From Anaerolineae bacterium CG2_30_64_16 (GTDB taxonomy: Bacteria; Chloroflexota; Anaerolineae; CG2-30-64-16): DNA of 18,654 bases. Shown here one piece after another: positions 6,218 to 13,891 of the stretch; within the stretch, counting starts at the first letter, position 1, and every line of letters starts with the position of its first letter. The position numbers and the translations under genes are program-made. Location of the stretch: positions 1 through 18,654 of the forward strand of contig MNXL01000361.1 of the NCBI GenBank assembly GCA_001871755.1, in the 5' to 3' direction. The notes beneath the pieces are model-generated. The model saw only the letters and a list, made by a program, of their open reading frames with translations, was not told where the DNA came from and did no database searches.

Positions 6218-8053
6218 TTACTGTTGGAAACGCAACACCTGGTACTGACCATCCCCGTAGGTCGTGTGCCCAGGAGGAATCTCACCCCGGCCACAGTTGT
6301 CGAAGACGGTGATGGAGAAGTCGTATTCCGGCGCGCTGGCGAGATCGAACTGGGTATCGTCGGGATTGCCGGTCACCAGCGCTCGCCGGAACACGTTGAC
6401 CCACACCCCATCCTGCCAGCTCGCCGCGTGCAGCACGTCGCCGCGGCTGCCTTCGGGTTCGCGCAGCACCCGCTCCGGCGCCACCGCGCCCAGGGCCACG
6501 TAGTTGTCCCACGCGGCGGCCACGGCCGCGGCATCGTACGCCGCATCGGTCGGATCCGCGATGAGCGTCTCGCCGGCATCCACCTCAGCCTGGGTCAGGA
6601 ACATGGCATCGGCCCACGATTCCGGTTCGCTCTCCATGTAAAGCGGTCCGCTCTTGTCCCCGTTCCGGTTGTTAGCGTACATGCTCTTGCCCGCATCGCC
6701 GCGCCGGCCCGCGTCCTCCAGATCGTAGCCGTCATCCAGATCCATGTACCACACCAGCCACTTGTCATCCACTACGCCGAGAAAATCCAGCGTGCCGGCG
6801 GTGACCTCGAACGCCTCGGTGGCGGTGTCCACCGTCAGGTCCCCGTTGTCTGTGGCGCTGTATAGCCCCAGGGCCCGTGCGGCCTTGGTGTGCCAGATGT
6901 CCATGGTGGCGCCCTCCAGATCCGTGAACTCTGAAGAGCCCGGCACGTTACCGTGGCACTTGATCGCACAGCCGTTGTGATCGCGGAAGTCCGGGGTGGA
7001 GATGTTCCAGAGGATGGACACCCGGTCTTCGGATTGCTTGTCGTTTTCGGTTGCCGCGACCGGATGCCGCCACGCGCCGTTGTCTAAGATCCAGGAACCG
7101 CTTCTCGTCATGCTGGCGGTATCATCCGCATACTCAACCCGCACGTAGAGATACTCATCGCTATACAACGCCTTCATCTTGATCTCATCGGCTGCGGTGT
7201 AGATCGTCGGCCGTACTGACACGCCATGTTCGGGCGCCGCATCCCAGGCCTCGTTGCCCAAGTCGCCGATCTCGAAATCAGAGTCGATCTTGACTGCATC
7301 CAGGTAGGGATCGTAGGCCAGGGTCCGGTCAGTCGAGATCGTGTCTACCCAATCGGTGATGGTCGCAACCTCATCAGCGGTGACGTACTTGGCCATGAAG
7401 CCGCCCGGCTGAATCCAGGAACGCAGGGTCCCCTGTTGTGCTGCCGCCAGGATGTCGGCCTCTGTTTCCAGGGGCGGAGTCCCCCGACCCTCTGCCTGCG
7501 CGCCACCAGGGCTATCACGATGGCAAGCGTAGCATTTCGCATCGATATCGGCGGCCAAGACGGTCTGCTCTTTCTGGTCGCGCAGATAGAAATGGGTGAC
7601 CGCCGGGCTGTTATGACACATGGTGCAACCCTCGGTGGTTGCTGTGTGCGCAACAACGGCGGTCTGGCCGTACGGAACATGGCAAAGACCGCATTGATCC
7701 GAATCCTGTTCCCCCATGTGGGTGCTGGGCAACGCCACGTGGCAGCCGACGCACTTGGCCGTGATGATGCTGGACACTGCTGCGGGCACGGCCGCCGCGG
7801 GTACCGGCACTTCCACCACTCGGGTGACCTCGACAGGCACCTCGCGCGTAACTTCCTTCTCTACCACCCGAGTGACCTCGACGGGCACCTGTTTCTCCAC
7901 GACACGGGTCACCTCGACAGGCACCTCCTGAGTCACGACTTTCTCGACGACCTCAGGCGTAGGCGCCTGGCAACTGACAATGAATAGAACTGTGACCAAT
8001 AACGCCGTTGCTACAAGCCACAGTATGCCTTTGCTAGGGAATCTTGTGAACAT
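6218..8053 (-). CDS. Multihaem cytochrome c lipoprotein with ethylbenzene-dehydrogenase-type domain
   Basis: The 611-residue protein starts with a signal peptide and a lipobox ending at Cys28 (FIVSC). A tether built of repeated PVEVTRVVEK/EKEV units follows (about 38-84). Four CxxCH haem sites lie at 101-105, 121-125, 143-147 and 174-178, with an unusual CxxxCH (CAIKCH) at 362-367. The C-terminal part (about 245-600) resembles the haem-binding fold of the EB_dh family (ethylbenzene/DMSO-reductase gamma subunits); WNISTPDFRDHNGC...CHG is typical. It is most likely an extracytoplasmic membrane-anchored electron carrier; its redox partner is not in the window. The AGGAGG ribosome site before the start is strong. 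It is the last gene of the minus block and has a 142-bp upstream gap. Confidence 0.85.
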   Translation of the reverse strand: MFTRFPSKGILWLVATALLVTVLFIVSCQAPTPEVVEKVVTQEVPVEVTRVVEKQVPVEVTRVVEKEVTREVPVEVTRVVEVPVPAAAVPAAVSSIITAKCVGCHVALPSTHMGEQDSDQCGLCHVPYGQTAVVAHTATTEGCTMCHNSPAVTHFYLRDQKEQTVLAADIDAKCYACHRDSPGGAQAEGRGTPPLETEADILAAAQQGTLRSWIQPGGFMAKYVTADEVATITDWVDTISTDRTLAYDPYLDAVKIDSDFEIGDLGNEAWDAAPEHGVSVRPTIYTAADEIKMKALYSDEYLYVRVEYADDTASMTRSGSWILDNGAWRHPVAATENDKQSEDRVSILWNISTPDFRDHNGCAIKCHGNVPGSSEFTDLEGATMDIWHTKAARALGLYSATDNGDLTVDTATEAFEVTAGTLDFLGVVDDKWLVWYMDLDDGYDLEDAGRRGDAGKSMYANNRNGDKSGPLYMESEPESWADAMFLTQAEVDAGETLIADPTDAAYDAAAVAAAWDNYVALGAVAPERVLREPEGSRGDVLHAASWQDGVWVNVFRRALVTGNPDDTQFDLASAPEYDFSITVFDNCGRGEIPPGHTTYGDGQYQVLRFQQ

Positions 8054-8090
8054 AGTGTTCCTCCTCTTCCTTCTCAGGTCTTCTGATCAG

Positions 8091-8112
8091 GTACACCCGT
8101 CAGATGATGTAC
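8091..8112. promoter_or_regulatory. Dyad GTACA-N12-TGTAC upstream of the cytochrome gene
   Basis: Perfect 5-bp arms (8091-8095 and 8108-8112) lie 38 bp before the cytochrome start codon. TACA/TGTA half sites are also the core of BlaI/MecI operators, and a BlaI gene is nearby, but the 12-bp spacing is not typical. No clear promoter was recognised in this 142-bp gap apart from a TTGACA overlapping the M56 gene stop. Treat this as a candidate operator only. Confidence 0.25.
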
Positions 8113-8195
8113 AGACCAACCAAATACACGTTTGGAACACGCTACGTTTCCTCCATAGACGCCTCCTTGGCCCTCGGATTATTGAGAAGGTGCTG

Positions 8196-9176
8196 TCAAA
8201 GCACGCCAGCCAGCACTATGGCGATGCCGGCCACGCCCCATCCAACGCGCATGTGCGAGCGCGGACACGGTTGGGCGGCCTCATCACGCAACAGTCGCGC
8301 CACACGCCGCGCCAGATTCGTCGGCCAGTGAACAAAGCCCACACCGATGCCGGCCATCAGCCCGGTTCGCCCCATCAGCGTCTGTACCTTGATCAGGCAA
8401 GCTGCCAACGCCAGGCTGTCTCGGGTGACGCTCACCGCAAGGTCGTCGGCCGATTCTTCAACCGCCTGCAGAAATCCCGCGTAAGCCAGATGGATGATGG
8501 GGTTGAAAAACATCAGATCACGACAGAGCTGGCAAACGAGGAGCCCGATCCAATCTCGGTGTTTCAGGTGTGCTGCCTCATGCGCCAACATGGCCCGCAA
8601 CTCCTCTGTGTCGAGTAGCTGAGCCAGATTAGCAGACAGATAAATGCCTGGCTGGGACCAGGGAAGACTGTAAACATTGACATAGGCGCTATCGAGCAGC
8701 ACAACCCGTGGCAATCTGTCCAGGCCTAACCGCTCCGCCATGGGTTTGAGCAGGGAACGACATGGCTGCGCGTGATGCATCGCGGCGCATGCGCCATCCT
8801 TACGCGCATCGGCGCGCAACCAACACAAGAGCCAGCGCAACACGTCCAGTCCGAAAAGGCTTCCCAACAGGATGGCTAACGTCGGCAGGAAGGCTGTCGG
8901 ATGGTGGCTCACCCAATGGATTGGCCTGGCCAACCCGCTCTCCAAAAGCTTGGCGCCCGGTGTCCATCCCCACCACGGCAACACAATGTGATAGATCAGA
9001 GGCGCGACAACCGGGTAAACTACCCCCAGACCCCACAGGTGCCGGCGCAACATGGGGTTACGGATCTGGCATATGCGGATGACCAACAAGACCAACAGGA
9101 ATAGAAACAGCGACAAGATAGCGCTTTCGAGGAAGTAAGAAGCAACATCCCCTACAAAGCTTGCGCTGCCGTTCAT
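8196..9176 (-). CDS. M56-family membrane zinc metallopeptidase (BlaR1-like)
   Basis: This 326-residue protein has hydrophobic segments at about 17-35, 47-66, 95-118 and the extreme C terminus. It has the zinc-protease motif HEAAH (199-203) in the context MLAHEAAHLKHRDWI, and a downstream EESADDLA (240-247) that supplies the third ligand. M56 proteins release BlaI/MecI repressors by proteolysis in response to a signal. The beta-lactam-binding sensor domain of classical BlaR1 is absent, so the stimulus is unlikely to be a beta-lactam bound in that way. The start codon overlaps the blaI stop by 4 nt (ATGA), the usual co-translated arrangement. No beta-lactamase gene is nearby. Confidence 0.88.
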   Translation of the reverse strand: MNGSASFVGDVASYFLESAILSLFLFLLVLLVIRICQIRNPMLRRHLWGLGVVYPVVAPLIYHIVLPWWGWTPGAKLLESGLARPIHWVSHHPTAFLPTLAILLGSLFGLDVLRWLLCWLRADARKDGACAAMHHAQPCRSLLKPMAERLGLDRLPRVVLLDSAYVNVYSLPWSQPGIYLSANLAQLLDTEELRAMLAHEAAHLKHRDWIGLLVCQLCRDLMFFNPIIHLAYAGFLQAVEESADDLAVSVTRDSLALAACLIKVQTLMGRTGLMAGIGVGFVHWPTNLARRVARLLRDEAAQPCPRSHMRVGWGVAGIAIVLAGVL

Positions 9177-9613
9177 TTCTCTTTATCCTCACTGTCTTGT
9201 TGTGCGCGCTTCTGGGTAATCAAGTGTTCCAGTTGCGCGAGTTGTGCGCTATCGCCACCGCTAAGCCGCTCAATGAAATAGGACAGCGCGGGTTCGGTGA
9301 AGCTATCCAGGAGTATGTCCATGATCGACTTGATCTGGCTACGCACGAATTCGCTGCGCTTTACCGTTGTGGCATAAACATACGTTCGATCACTTCGGGT
9401 CTGCTCCAAAAGCCCCTTCTCCACCAGATTCCCCATGACCGTCATTACGGTGGTGTACGCAATCTGGCGATCGTCCAACAGCACATTCAGCACATCGCGG
9501 ACGGTGGATGGACCGCGGTCCCAAATGGCCTCCATGATCTGCGCTTCCAGAGGCCCCAGGGCGCGGCCGAAGTTGAGCTTGGTAAGGAAAGAAGCAGCAT
9601 GTTTTCGGGGCAT
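9173..9613 (-). CDS. blaI: BlaI/MecI-family transcriptional repressor
   Basis: The 146-residue protein has a winged helix-turn-helix (about 19-85). It begins LGPLEAQIMEAIWDRGPSTVRDVL and continues through IAYTTVMTVMGNLVEKGLLEQTRSDRTYVY, the conserved BlaI core that includes the cleavage-prone region. A C-terminal dimerisation helix follows, with 'SQIKSIMDILLDSF'. The ATG complementary to 9611-9613 is chosen because the family sequence begins there; the frame is open further upstream but would run through the promoter. It overlaps the M56 peptidase gene and is driven by a perfect-consensus promoter, so it probably represses its own operon. Confidence 0.93.
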   Translation of the reverse strand: MPRKHAASFLTKLNFGRALGPLEAQIMEAIWDRGPSTVRDVLNVLLDDRQIAYTTVMTVMGNLVEKGLLEQTRSDRTYVYATTVKRSEFVRSQIKSIMDILLDSFTEPALSYFIERLSGGDSAQLAQLEHLITQKRAQQDSEDKEK

Positions 9614-9636
9614 GAAAATCCCTTGATCAGAGCACC

Positions 9637-9657
9637 GAACTTCTACTAAGGAACTTC
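9637..9657. promoter_or_regulatory. Direct repeat GAACTTC x2, candidate BlaI operator
   Basis: Two copies of GAACTTC (9637-9643 and 9651-9657), 14 bp apart, lie just downstream of the predicted blaI transcription start and before its start codon. TAC and GTA also flank the second copy. The position suits a repressor site, but the sequence is not the classical TACA/TGTA operator. Confidence 0.35.
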
Positions 9658-9670
9658 GTAATATAAAGAG

Positions 9671-9699
9671 ATTATAGTCACAAATGGGGAAGATGTCAA
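9671..9699 (-). promoter_or_regulatory. Perfect-consensus sigma-70 promoter of blaI
   Basis: On the minus strand TTGACA (9699-9694) and TATAAT (9676-9671) are separated by exactly 17 bp. Both hexamers match consensus. The -35 overlaps the TGA stop (9696-9698) of the upstream NYN-domain gene. Such a strong promoter fits a gene that is normally kept repressed. Confidence 0.9.
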
Positions 9700-10610
9700 G
9701 TGCTCTTTGGAGCAAAGTGGAAGGAGGTGCGGGCACGAACCTGGGCCAGGGCTGCCCGTGCGGCCTTGCGGACTCTGCCCTTCGCGTCCGATTGAGCAGC
9801 CTCTTCCAGACAGGCTTCGACCGTCCGATCACCGATCCGGCCCAGGCTTTGCGCCGCGGCCGCGCGCGCCATGCTGGCCGCATCACTAACCAGGCGCTCG
9901 CACAGATCGGACAGGCCGGCCGGGTCACCCAGATCGCCCAGCGCCAGCAGCGCGGCCGCCCGCACCCGCGCATCCGCGTGGGTTAACGCATCGCGCAGAG
10001 GGGCGAGCGCCTCAGCTCCCCCGTAATGGCCGAGCCAAAAGGCGGCAGATTGCGCCTGCTCGAGATCATCGCCGTAGAGCTTCTCGATCCAGGTTTCAAA
10101 ATCCGCTGGCGACGCGTCCGGGAAACGCGCGTGCGCCTTGTCGGCTTCCAAAAAGTCGGCGTAAATATCGGCGAAGGCCGGGGCATGGGGGTCGAGCGCC
10201 GGCGCCTCGGCCGCGGGCGTCTGGCGCACGGCCCGATGCGCCAGCCGGGTCGCGAAATCGCTGGCCTGGATCAGGCTGGCCCCCACAGCCCGCACCCGCT
10301 CGGCCAGACCGTGATCGTTGGTGACCACCGCGTATTGGCCCGGCTGCGCCCGCTCGCGCAGGAACTCCACGATCGCATCGTCGGCCGTCTGGCCTCGGCC
10401 AGAGAAGCGCACGCGCACGCCCGGCGTGGAGGGATCCGGGAAGTAGACGGGCAGATCCCCGCTATCGAAAAACACGATCAGCGACCGCCCGCCGGCCCGC
10501 GCGCGATAGGCGCGCAACCGGTCCAGCAGTTGCTGTTCGTCGTGGGGATCGGCCAGCTCGATGTCCGGCATGGCCCCGATCAGGTTATGGCCGTCGATGA
10601 TGTAGGGCAT
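9696..10610 (-). CDS. NYN-domain (YacP/Rae1-like) RNase fused to HEAT repeats
   Basis: The first 145 or so residues of this 304-residue protein form a NYN (PIN-like) nuclease domain: YIIDGHNLIGAMP (3-15), IVFFDSGDLPVYFP, SGRGQTADDAIVEFL and VVTNDHGLAERVRAVGA. These carry the acidic metal-binding positions of the YacP family, whose Bacillus member Rae1 cuts mRNA in the ribosome. After a linker, residues 185-295 contain about three HEAT/PBS-type helical repeats (for example 'VRAAALLALGDLGDPAGL'), a protein-binding scaffold. ATG 10610 (MPYIIDGHN) is chosen over a GTG 24 nt upstream because the NYN fold starts there and CGAGG precedes it. The fusion is not the common form of the family. Confidence 0.8.
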   Translation of the reverse strand: MPYIIDGHNLIGAMPDIELADPHDEQQLLDRLRAYRARAGGRSLIVFFDSGDLPVYFPDPSTPGVRVRFSGRGQTADDAIVEFLRERAQPGQYAVVTNDHGLAERVRAVGASLIQASDFATRLAHRAVRQTPAAEAPALDPHAPAFADIYADFLEADKAHARFPDASPADFETWIEKLYGDDLEQAQSAAFWLGHYGGAEALAPLRDALTHADARVRAAALLALGDLGDPAGLSDLCERLVSDAASMARAAAAQSLGRIGDRTVEACLEEAAQSDAKGRVRKAARAALAQVRARTSFHFAPKST

Positions 10611-10636
10611 TTGGAATCGCCTCGGGCATAACACAA

Positions 10637-10732
10637 AAGTGCGGGGCGCCGCCGCCCGGCGATGAAAGATGCCCGCCGCAGCGAGCGGTTAGGGATCTTG
10701 TCGCCGGGCTATAAGGAAACCCATCCGCACTT
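10637..10732. repeat. Long imperfect hairpin element between the NYN gene and nadE
   Basis: Nested arms pair across 96 bp: AAGTGCGG (10637-10644) with CCGCACTT (10725-10732); GCCCGGCGA (10654-10662) with TCGCCGGGC (10701-10709); AGAT/ATCT, CCC/GGG and CCGC/GCGG in the core, closing on an AGCGA loop (10680-10684). That is about 28 base pairs with internal loops. It lies in the divergent gap, upstream of the nadE promoter and within the possible leader of the NYN gene. It could be a structured RNA or a small non-coding mobile repeat. Confidence 0.7.
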
Positions 10733-10761
10733 CTGCACTATATTCAACCGCCTCGGTCGCG

Positions 10762-10790
10762 TTGACGCTGTCAATAGTGTATGTTATGAT
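10762..10790 (+). promoter_or_regulatory. Sigma-70 promoter of nadE
   Basis: TTGACG (10762-10767) and TATGAT (10785-10790) have a 17-bp spacer, placed 48 bp before the nadE start codon. No strong Shine-Dalgarno is visible before the ATG; the nearest is ACGGGG. Confidence 0.75.
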
Positions 10791-10837
10791 GAGCCAGAAG
10801 TCAATCACAAATCGACGCGCACGGGGCTACCACAACC

Positions 10838-12496
10838 ATGAAGATCACGCTTGCTCAGCTCAACCCGACTATCGGGGATTTCGCCGGCAATCTGGCAAAG
10901 ATCGCGCATACGCTGGAGGCCTGTGTTGGGGACGCGCCCGATCTGGTCGTCTTTCCGGAGCTCTTCTTGACCGGCTACCCCCCGCGCGATCTGCTGGAGC
11001 GGAATTGGTTCACCCAGCAGACCGGCGAGGCCAGCGCGCAGCTCTCGACGATCTCGCGGCGCCATCCCGGCATCGGCATCCTGACCGGCGCGCCCGTGCC
11101 GACCGGCCGGCCGGTCGGCAAAGGACTCTACAACTCGGCGTTGCTGGTCTGCGACGGCCAGGTGCTGTTCCAGCAAAACAAGTCCTTGCTCCCGACCTAC
11201 GACGTCTTCGACGAGGCGCGCTACTTTGACCCGGCCCCGGCGCACGCGGTGTACCCGTTCCGGGGCGAGAGGTTGGGGATCAGCATCTGCGAAGACGCCT
11301 GGAATGACCCTGAGATGTCGCTGCCCCACTACGACTCGGACCCGATCGCCGAACTGGCTGCGGGTGGCGCCACAGTGATGATCAACATCGCGGCGTCCCC
11401 CTTCTGGGCCGGCAAGGAAGAAGTCCGCTACCAACTGATGCGGCGCCACACCCTGAAGCACAAGACCCCCTTCCTGTCGGTCAACCAGGTGGGCGCGAAT
11501 GACGAGTTGATCTTCGACGGGCGTAGCCTGTTCATCGACCGGGCCGGTCGGCCGGCGGCCGTCTTCCCAGCCTTCGCAGAGCACGTGGCGACAGTGGATA
11601 CCGCCACGTTCCGAGGCACGGACGGTTACACCCCACAGCCGCTGCTCGAATCGATCTACCAGGCGCTGCTGTTGGGCATCCGCGACTATACCCGAAAAAC
11701 CGGATTCCGTCAGGTGGTGTTGGGCCTGTCGGGCGGGATCGACTCGGCGCTGACCTGTACGTTGGCCGTGGCCGCGCTGGGTCAGGAGAATGTGTTGGGG
11801 GTCACCATGCCGTCACGCTTCTCCTCCACAGGCAGCGTGAACGACGCACGCGCGCTGGCCGAAAACCTGGGCATCCGGTTCCAGGTAATCCCGATCGCTG
11901 ACGTTCACGCGGCCTACCTGGAGATGCTGGCGCCGGCGTTTGCGGGCCGCCAGCCGGACGTGACCGAGGAGAACATCCAGGCGCGCATCCGCGGTAACAT
12001 CCTGATGGCGCTTTCCAACAAATTCGGCTATCTGGTGCTCACCACCGGCAACAAGAGCGAGCTGGCAGTGGGCTATTGCACGCTCTACGGTGACATGAGC
12101 GGCGGGCTGGCCGTCATCGCGGACCTGCCCAAGACGATGGTCTACGATCTGGCGCATTACGTTAATAGTAGGGGCGATCCCTCGCGGTCACCCATCATCC
12201 CCCAGGCGTCGATCGCCAAGGCGCCATCCGCGGAGCTCAGGCCGAATCAGACCGACCAGGACACCCTGCCGCCCTACGACGTGCTCGACGCCATCCTCCA
12301 CCTCTACGTGGATGAAGGCCGGTCGCTGGCCGAGATCGTGGCCCAGGGCTTCGACAGGCAGACCGCGGCGTGGGTGCTGCGCGCGGTGGATCGCAGCGAA
12401 TACAAGCGCTGGCAGGCCGCGCCGGGCCTGAAGGTCACCTCCAAGGCGTTCGGCATGGGCCGGCGGATGCCGGTAGCCGCGAAGTACGGTGCATGA
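10838..12496 (+). CDS. nadE: Glutamine-dependent NAD+ synthetase
   Basis: This 552-residue, two-domain enzyme makes NAD+ from deamido-NAD+, ATP and glutamine, the last step of NAD synthesis. The N-terminal nitrilase-type glutaminase has its Glu41 (VVFPELFLTGYPPRDLL), Lys115 (QQNKSLLPTYDVFDE) and Cys151 (ISICEDAW) triad. The C-terminal synthetase has the ATP pyrophosphatase loop LSGGIDS (297-303) and the conserved end block KAPSAELRPNQTDQDTLPPYDVLD. The length is typical of the glutamine-using form. It has its own promoter and stands alone, followed by a 92-bp gap before the R-M-like cassette. Confidence 0.97.
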   Translation: MKITLAQLNPTIGDFAGNLAKIAHTLEACVGDAPDLVVFPELFLTGYPPRDLLERNWFTQQTGEASAQLSTISRRHPGIGILTGAPVPTGRPVGKGLYNSALLVCDGQVLFQQNKSLLPTYDVFDEARYFDPAPAHAVYPFRGERLGISICEDAWNDPEMSLPHYDSDPIAELAAGGATVMINIAASPFWAGKEEVRYQLMRRHTLKHKTPFLSVNQVGANDELIFDGRSLFIDRAGRPAAVFPAFAEHVATVDTATFRGTDGYTPQPLLESIYQALLLGIRDYTRKTGFRQVVLGLSGGIDSALTCTLAVAALGQENVLGVTMPSRFSSTGSVNDARALAENLGIRFQVIPIADVHAAYLEMLAPAFAGRQPDVTEENIQARIRGNILMALSNKFGYLVLTTGNKSELAVGYCTLYGDMSGGLAVIADLPKTMVYDLAHYVNSRGDPSRSPIIPQASIAKAPSAELRPNQTDQDTLPPYDVLDAILHLYVDEGRSLAEIVAQGFDRQTAAWVLRAVDRSEYKRWQAAPGLKVTSKAFGMGRRMPVAAKYGA

Positions 12497-12561
12497 GGGA
12501 GCGGGAACACGAAGGTGCGCAGGGCGCAAGGAAGTCCGTTCGATTTGTAGAAGTTGCAGAT

Positions 12562-12578
12562 TGATCGCTAACCGATCA
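12562..12578. promoter_or_regulatory. Dyad TGATCG-N5-CGATCA before the methyltransferase gene
   Basis: A perfect 6+6 dyad lies 11 bp before the methyltransferase start, overlapping the weak ribosome-site region (AGGTC, 12578-12582). Restriction-modification genes are often regulated through such sites, either by a controller protein or by the methyltransferase. No controller gene is present here, so the regulator is unknown. Confidence 0.4.
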
Positions 12579-12588
12579 GGTCAGAATC

Positions 12589-13890
12589 ATGCAAACTCAG
12601 CAATTGGCACTTTTCTTGGATGTGGTCGAAGACACAACAGAACCCACGATCCAGGATCGAAGCTCCACCTTCGTGGACAATATGAGCCTGCCGATCCATC
12701 GCTGGTTCCGTTACTCGGCCGGTTTCTCCGCGCAATGGGTTGAGCAGGAAATCAAGACGGCGCTGCGCCGTGGTCCGGTCCTGCTGCTTGAGCCCTTCGC
12801 TGGAGCAGGCACAACCTTGATTGAGGGCGAGCGTTGTGGTGTACCTGCCATCGGGGTGGAGGCGCACTCGTTTGTGTATCGGATTGCCAGGTCCAAGCTT
12901 GCCTGGCGGGAGCCAGTTGAGCGTTTTGTCGAATTGGCGCGCGAGGTGCGGGCTGTGGCCGAAAGCCGGCCGGGAGAGGCAGACGGCTTTCCTGACCTGA
13001 TCGAGAAATGTTACCCGCCTGATGTTCTCACCGAACTTGATGGTTTGAAGCGAGCGTGGCAACACCTTGCCGATGGCAGCCCGGCGGCGGAGCTTGTCTG
13101 GCTGGCAATTACGGCGATCCTGCGCATTTGCTCGCCAGCAGGTACAGCTCAGTGGCAATACGTCCTGCCGAAGAAGGAGAAAGCAAATCCCTCAACGCCT
13201 TTAGCAGCCTACGAGATACAGGTACGCAACATGGCAGCCGACATGCGCATCCGCCAACAGCAGCCTGCCGGTGTTGCGGCTGTGGTCTACCAAGAGGATG
13301 CCAGGGCCTGCGCTTCAATCCCGGATGGCTGGGCGAATCTGGTCCTTACCTCACCACCTTACACCAACAACTACGATTATGCCGACGCCACGCGGCTGGA
13401 GATGTCGTTTTGGGGTGAGGTCCAAAGTTGGGGGGATCTCCACCAGAAGGTCAGAAGGCACCTCATCCGGTCGTGCACGCAACACGTAGCTGCGAATAAA
13501 GAAGACCTGGACCGTCTCCTGACCGAGCCAGACCTGGCTCCCCTGGCGATCGAAATGCGGCCGATTTGCCAGCAAATGGCAGAAGAGCGCCTGCACCACG
13601 GCGGCAAGAAACCGTACCACCTGCTGATCGCGGCTTACTTTAGCGACCTGGCAAAGGTCTGGCAGGCGTTGCGGCGTGCCACCTGCCGAGGGGCGCGCGT
13701 TTGTTTCGTCATCGGTGACTCTGCACCCTATGGCGTGTACGTCCCGGTTGAGCGCTGGCTGGGAGAGTTGGCTCTGGCGGCCGGTTTTCACTCCTATTCT
13801 TTCGAGAAGACCCGCGACAGGAACATCAAGTGGCGCAACCGCAAACACCGCGTCCCGCTTCAGGAAGGACGCCTCTGGGTGGAGGGATAA
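12589..13890 (+). CDS. DNA methyltransferase, SPPY type (likely N4-cytosine)
   Basis: This 433-residue protein has the SAM-binding motif I LEPFAGAGTTL (67-77) and the catalytic motif IV TSPPY (254-258), in the order I to IV. A (S/T)PPY motif usually goes with N4-methylcytosine, while D/NPPY goes with N6-adenine; that inference is not certain. The region between the motifs (about 95-235) is large and may hold target recognition. The start FVDNMSLPIHRWFRYSAGFSA looks like a conserved family N terminus. The next gene, a PD-(D/E)XK protein, starts 2 nt after the stop. Together they look like a type II-like restriction-modification pair. The recognition sequence is unknown. Base composition is less GC-rich than nadE. 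Confidence 0.85.
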   Translation: MQTQQLALFLDVVEDTTEPTIQDRSSTFVDNMSLPIHRWFRYSAGFSAQWVEQEIKTALRRGPVLLLEPFAGAGTTLIEGERCGVPAIGVEAHSFVYRIARSKLAWREPVERFVELAREVRAVAESRPGEADGFPDLIEKCYPPDVLTELDGLKRAWQHLADGSPAAELVWLAITAILRICSPAGTAQWQYVLPKKEKANPSTPLAAYEIQVRNMAADMRIRQQQPAGVAAVVYQEDARACASIPDGWANLVLTSPPYTNNYDYADATRLEMSFWGEVQSWGDLHQKVRRHLIRSCTQHVAANKEDLDRLLTEPDLAPLAIEMRPICQQMAEERLHHGGKKPYHLLIAAYFSDLAKVWQALRRATCRGARVCFVIGDSAPYGVYVPVERWLGELALAAGFHSYSFEKTRDRNIKWRNRKHRVPLQEGRLWVEG

Positions 13891-13891
13891 C

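Noticed and set aside
8083..8090. TGATCA-containing sites in both the cytochrome leader (8084-8089) and the blaI leader (9623-9628) as a shared operator
   Set aside because: Six matching bases in two gaps are expected by chance, and the flanks differ.
8054..8195. TTGACA at the end of the M56 gene as promoter of the cytochrome gene
   Set aside because: No acceptable -10 hexamer at 16-18 bp spacing follows it on the minus strand.
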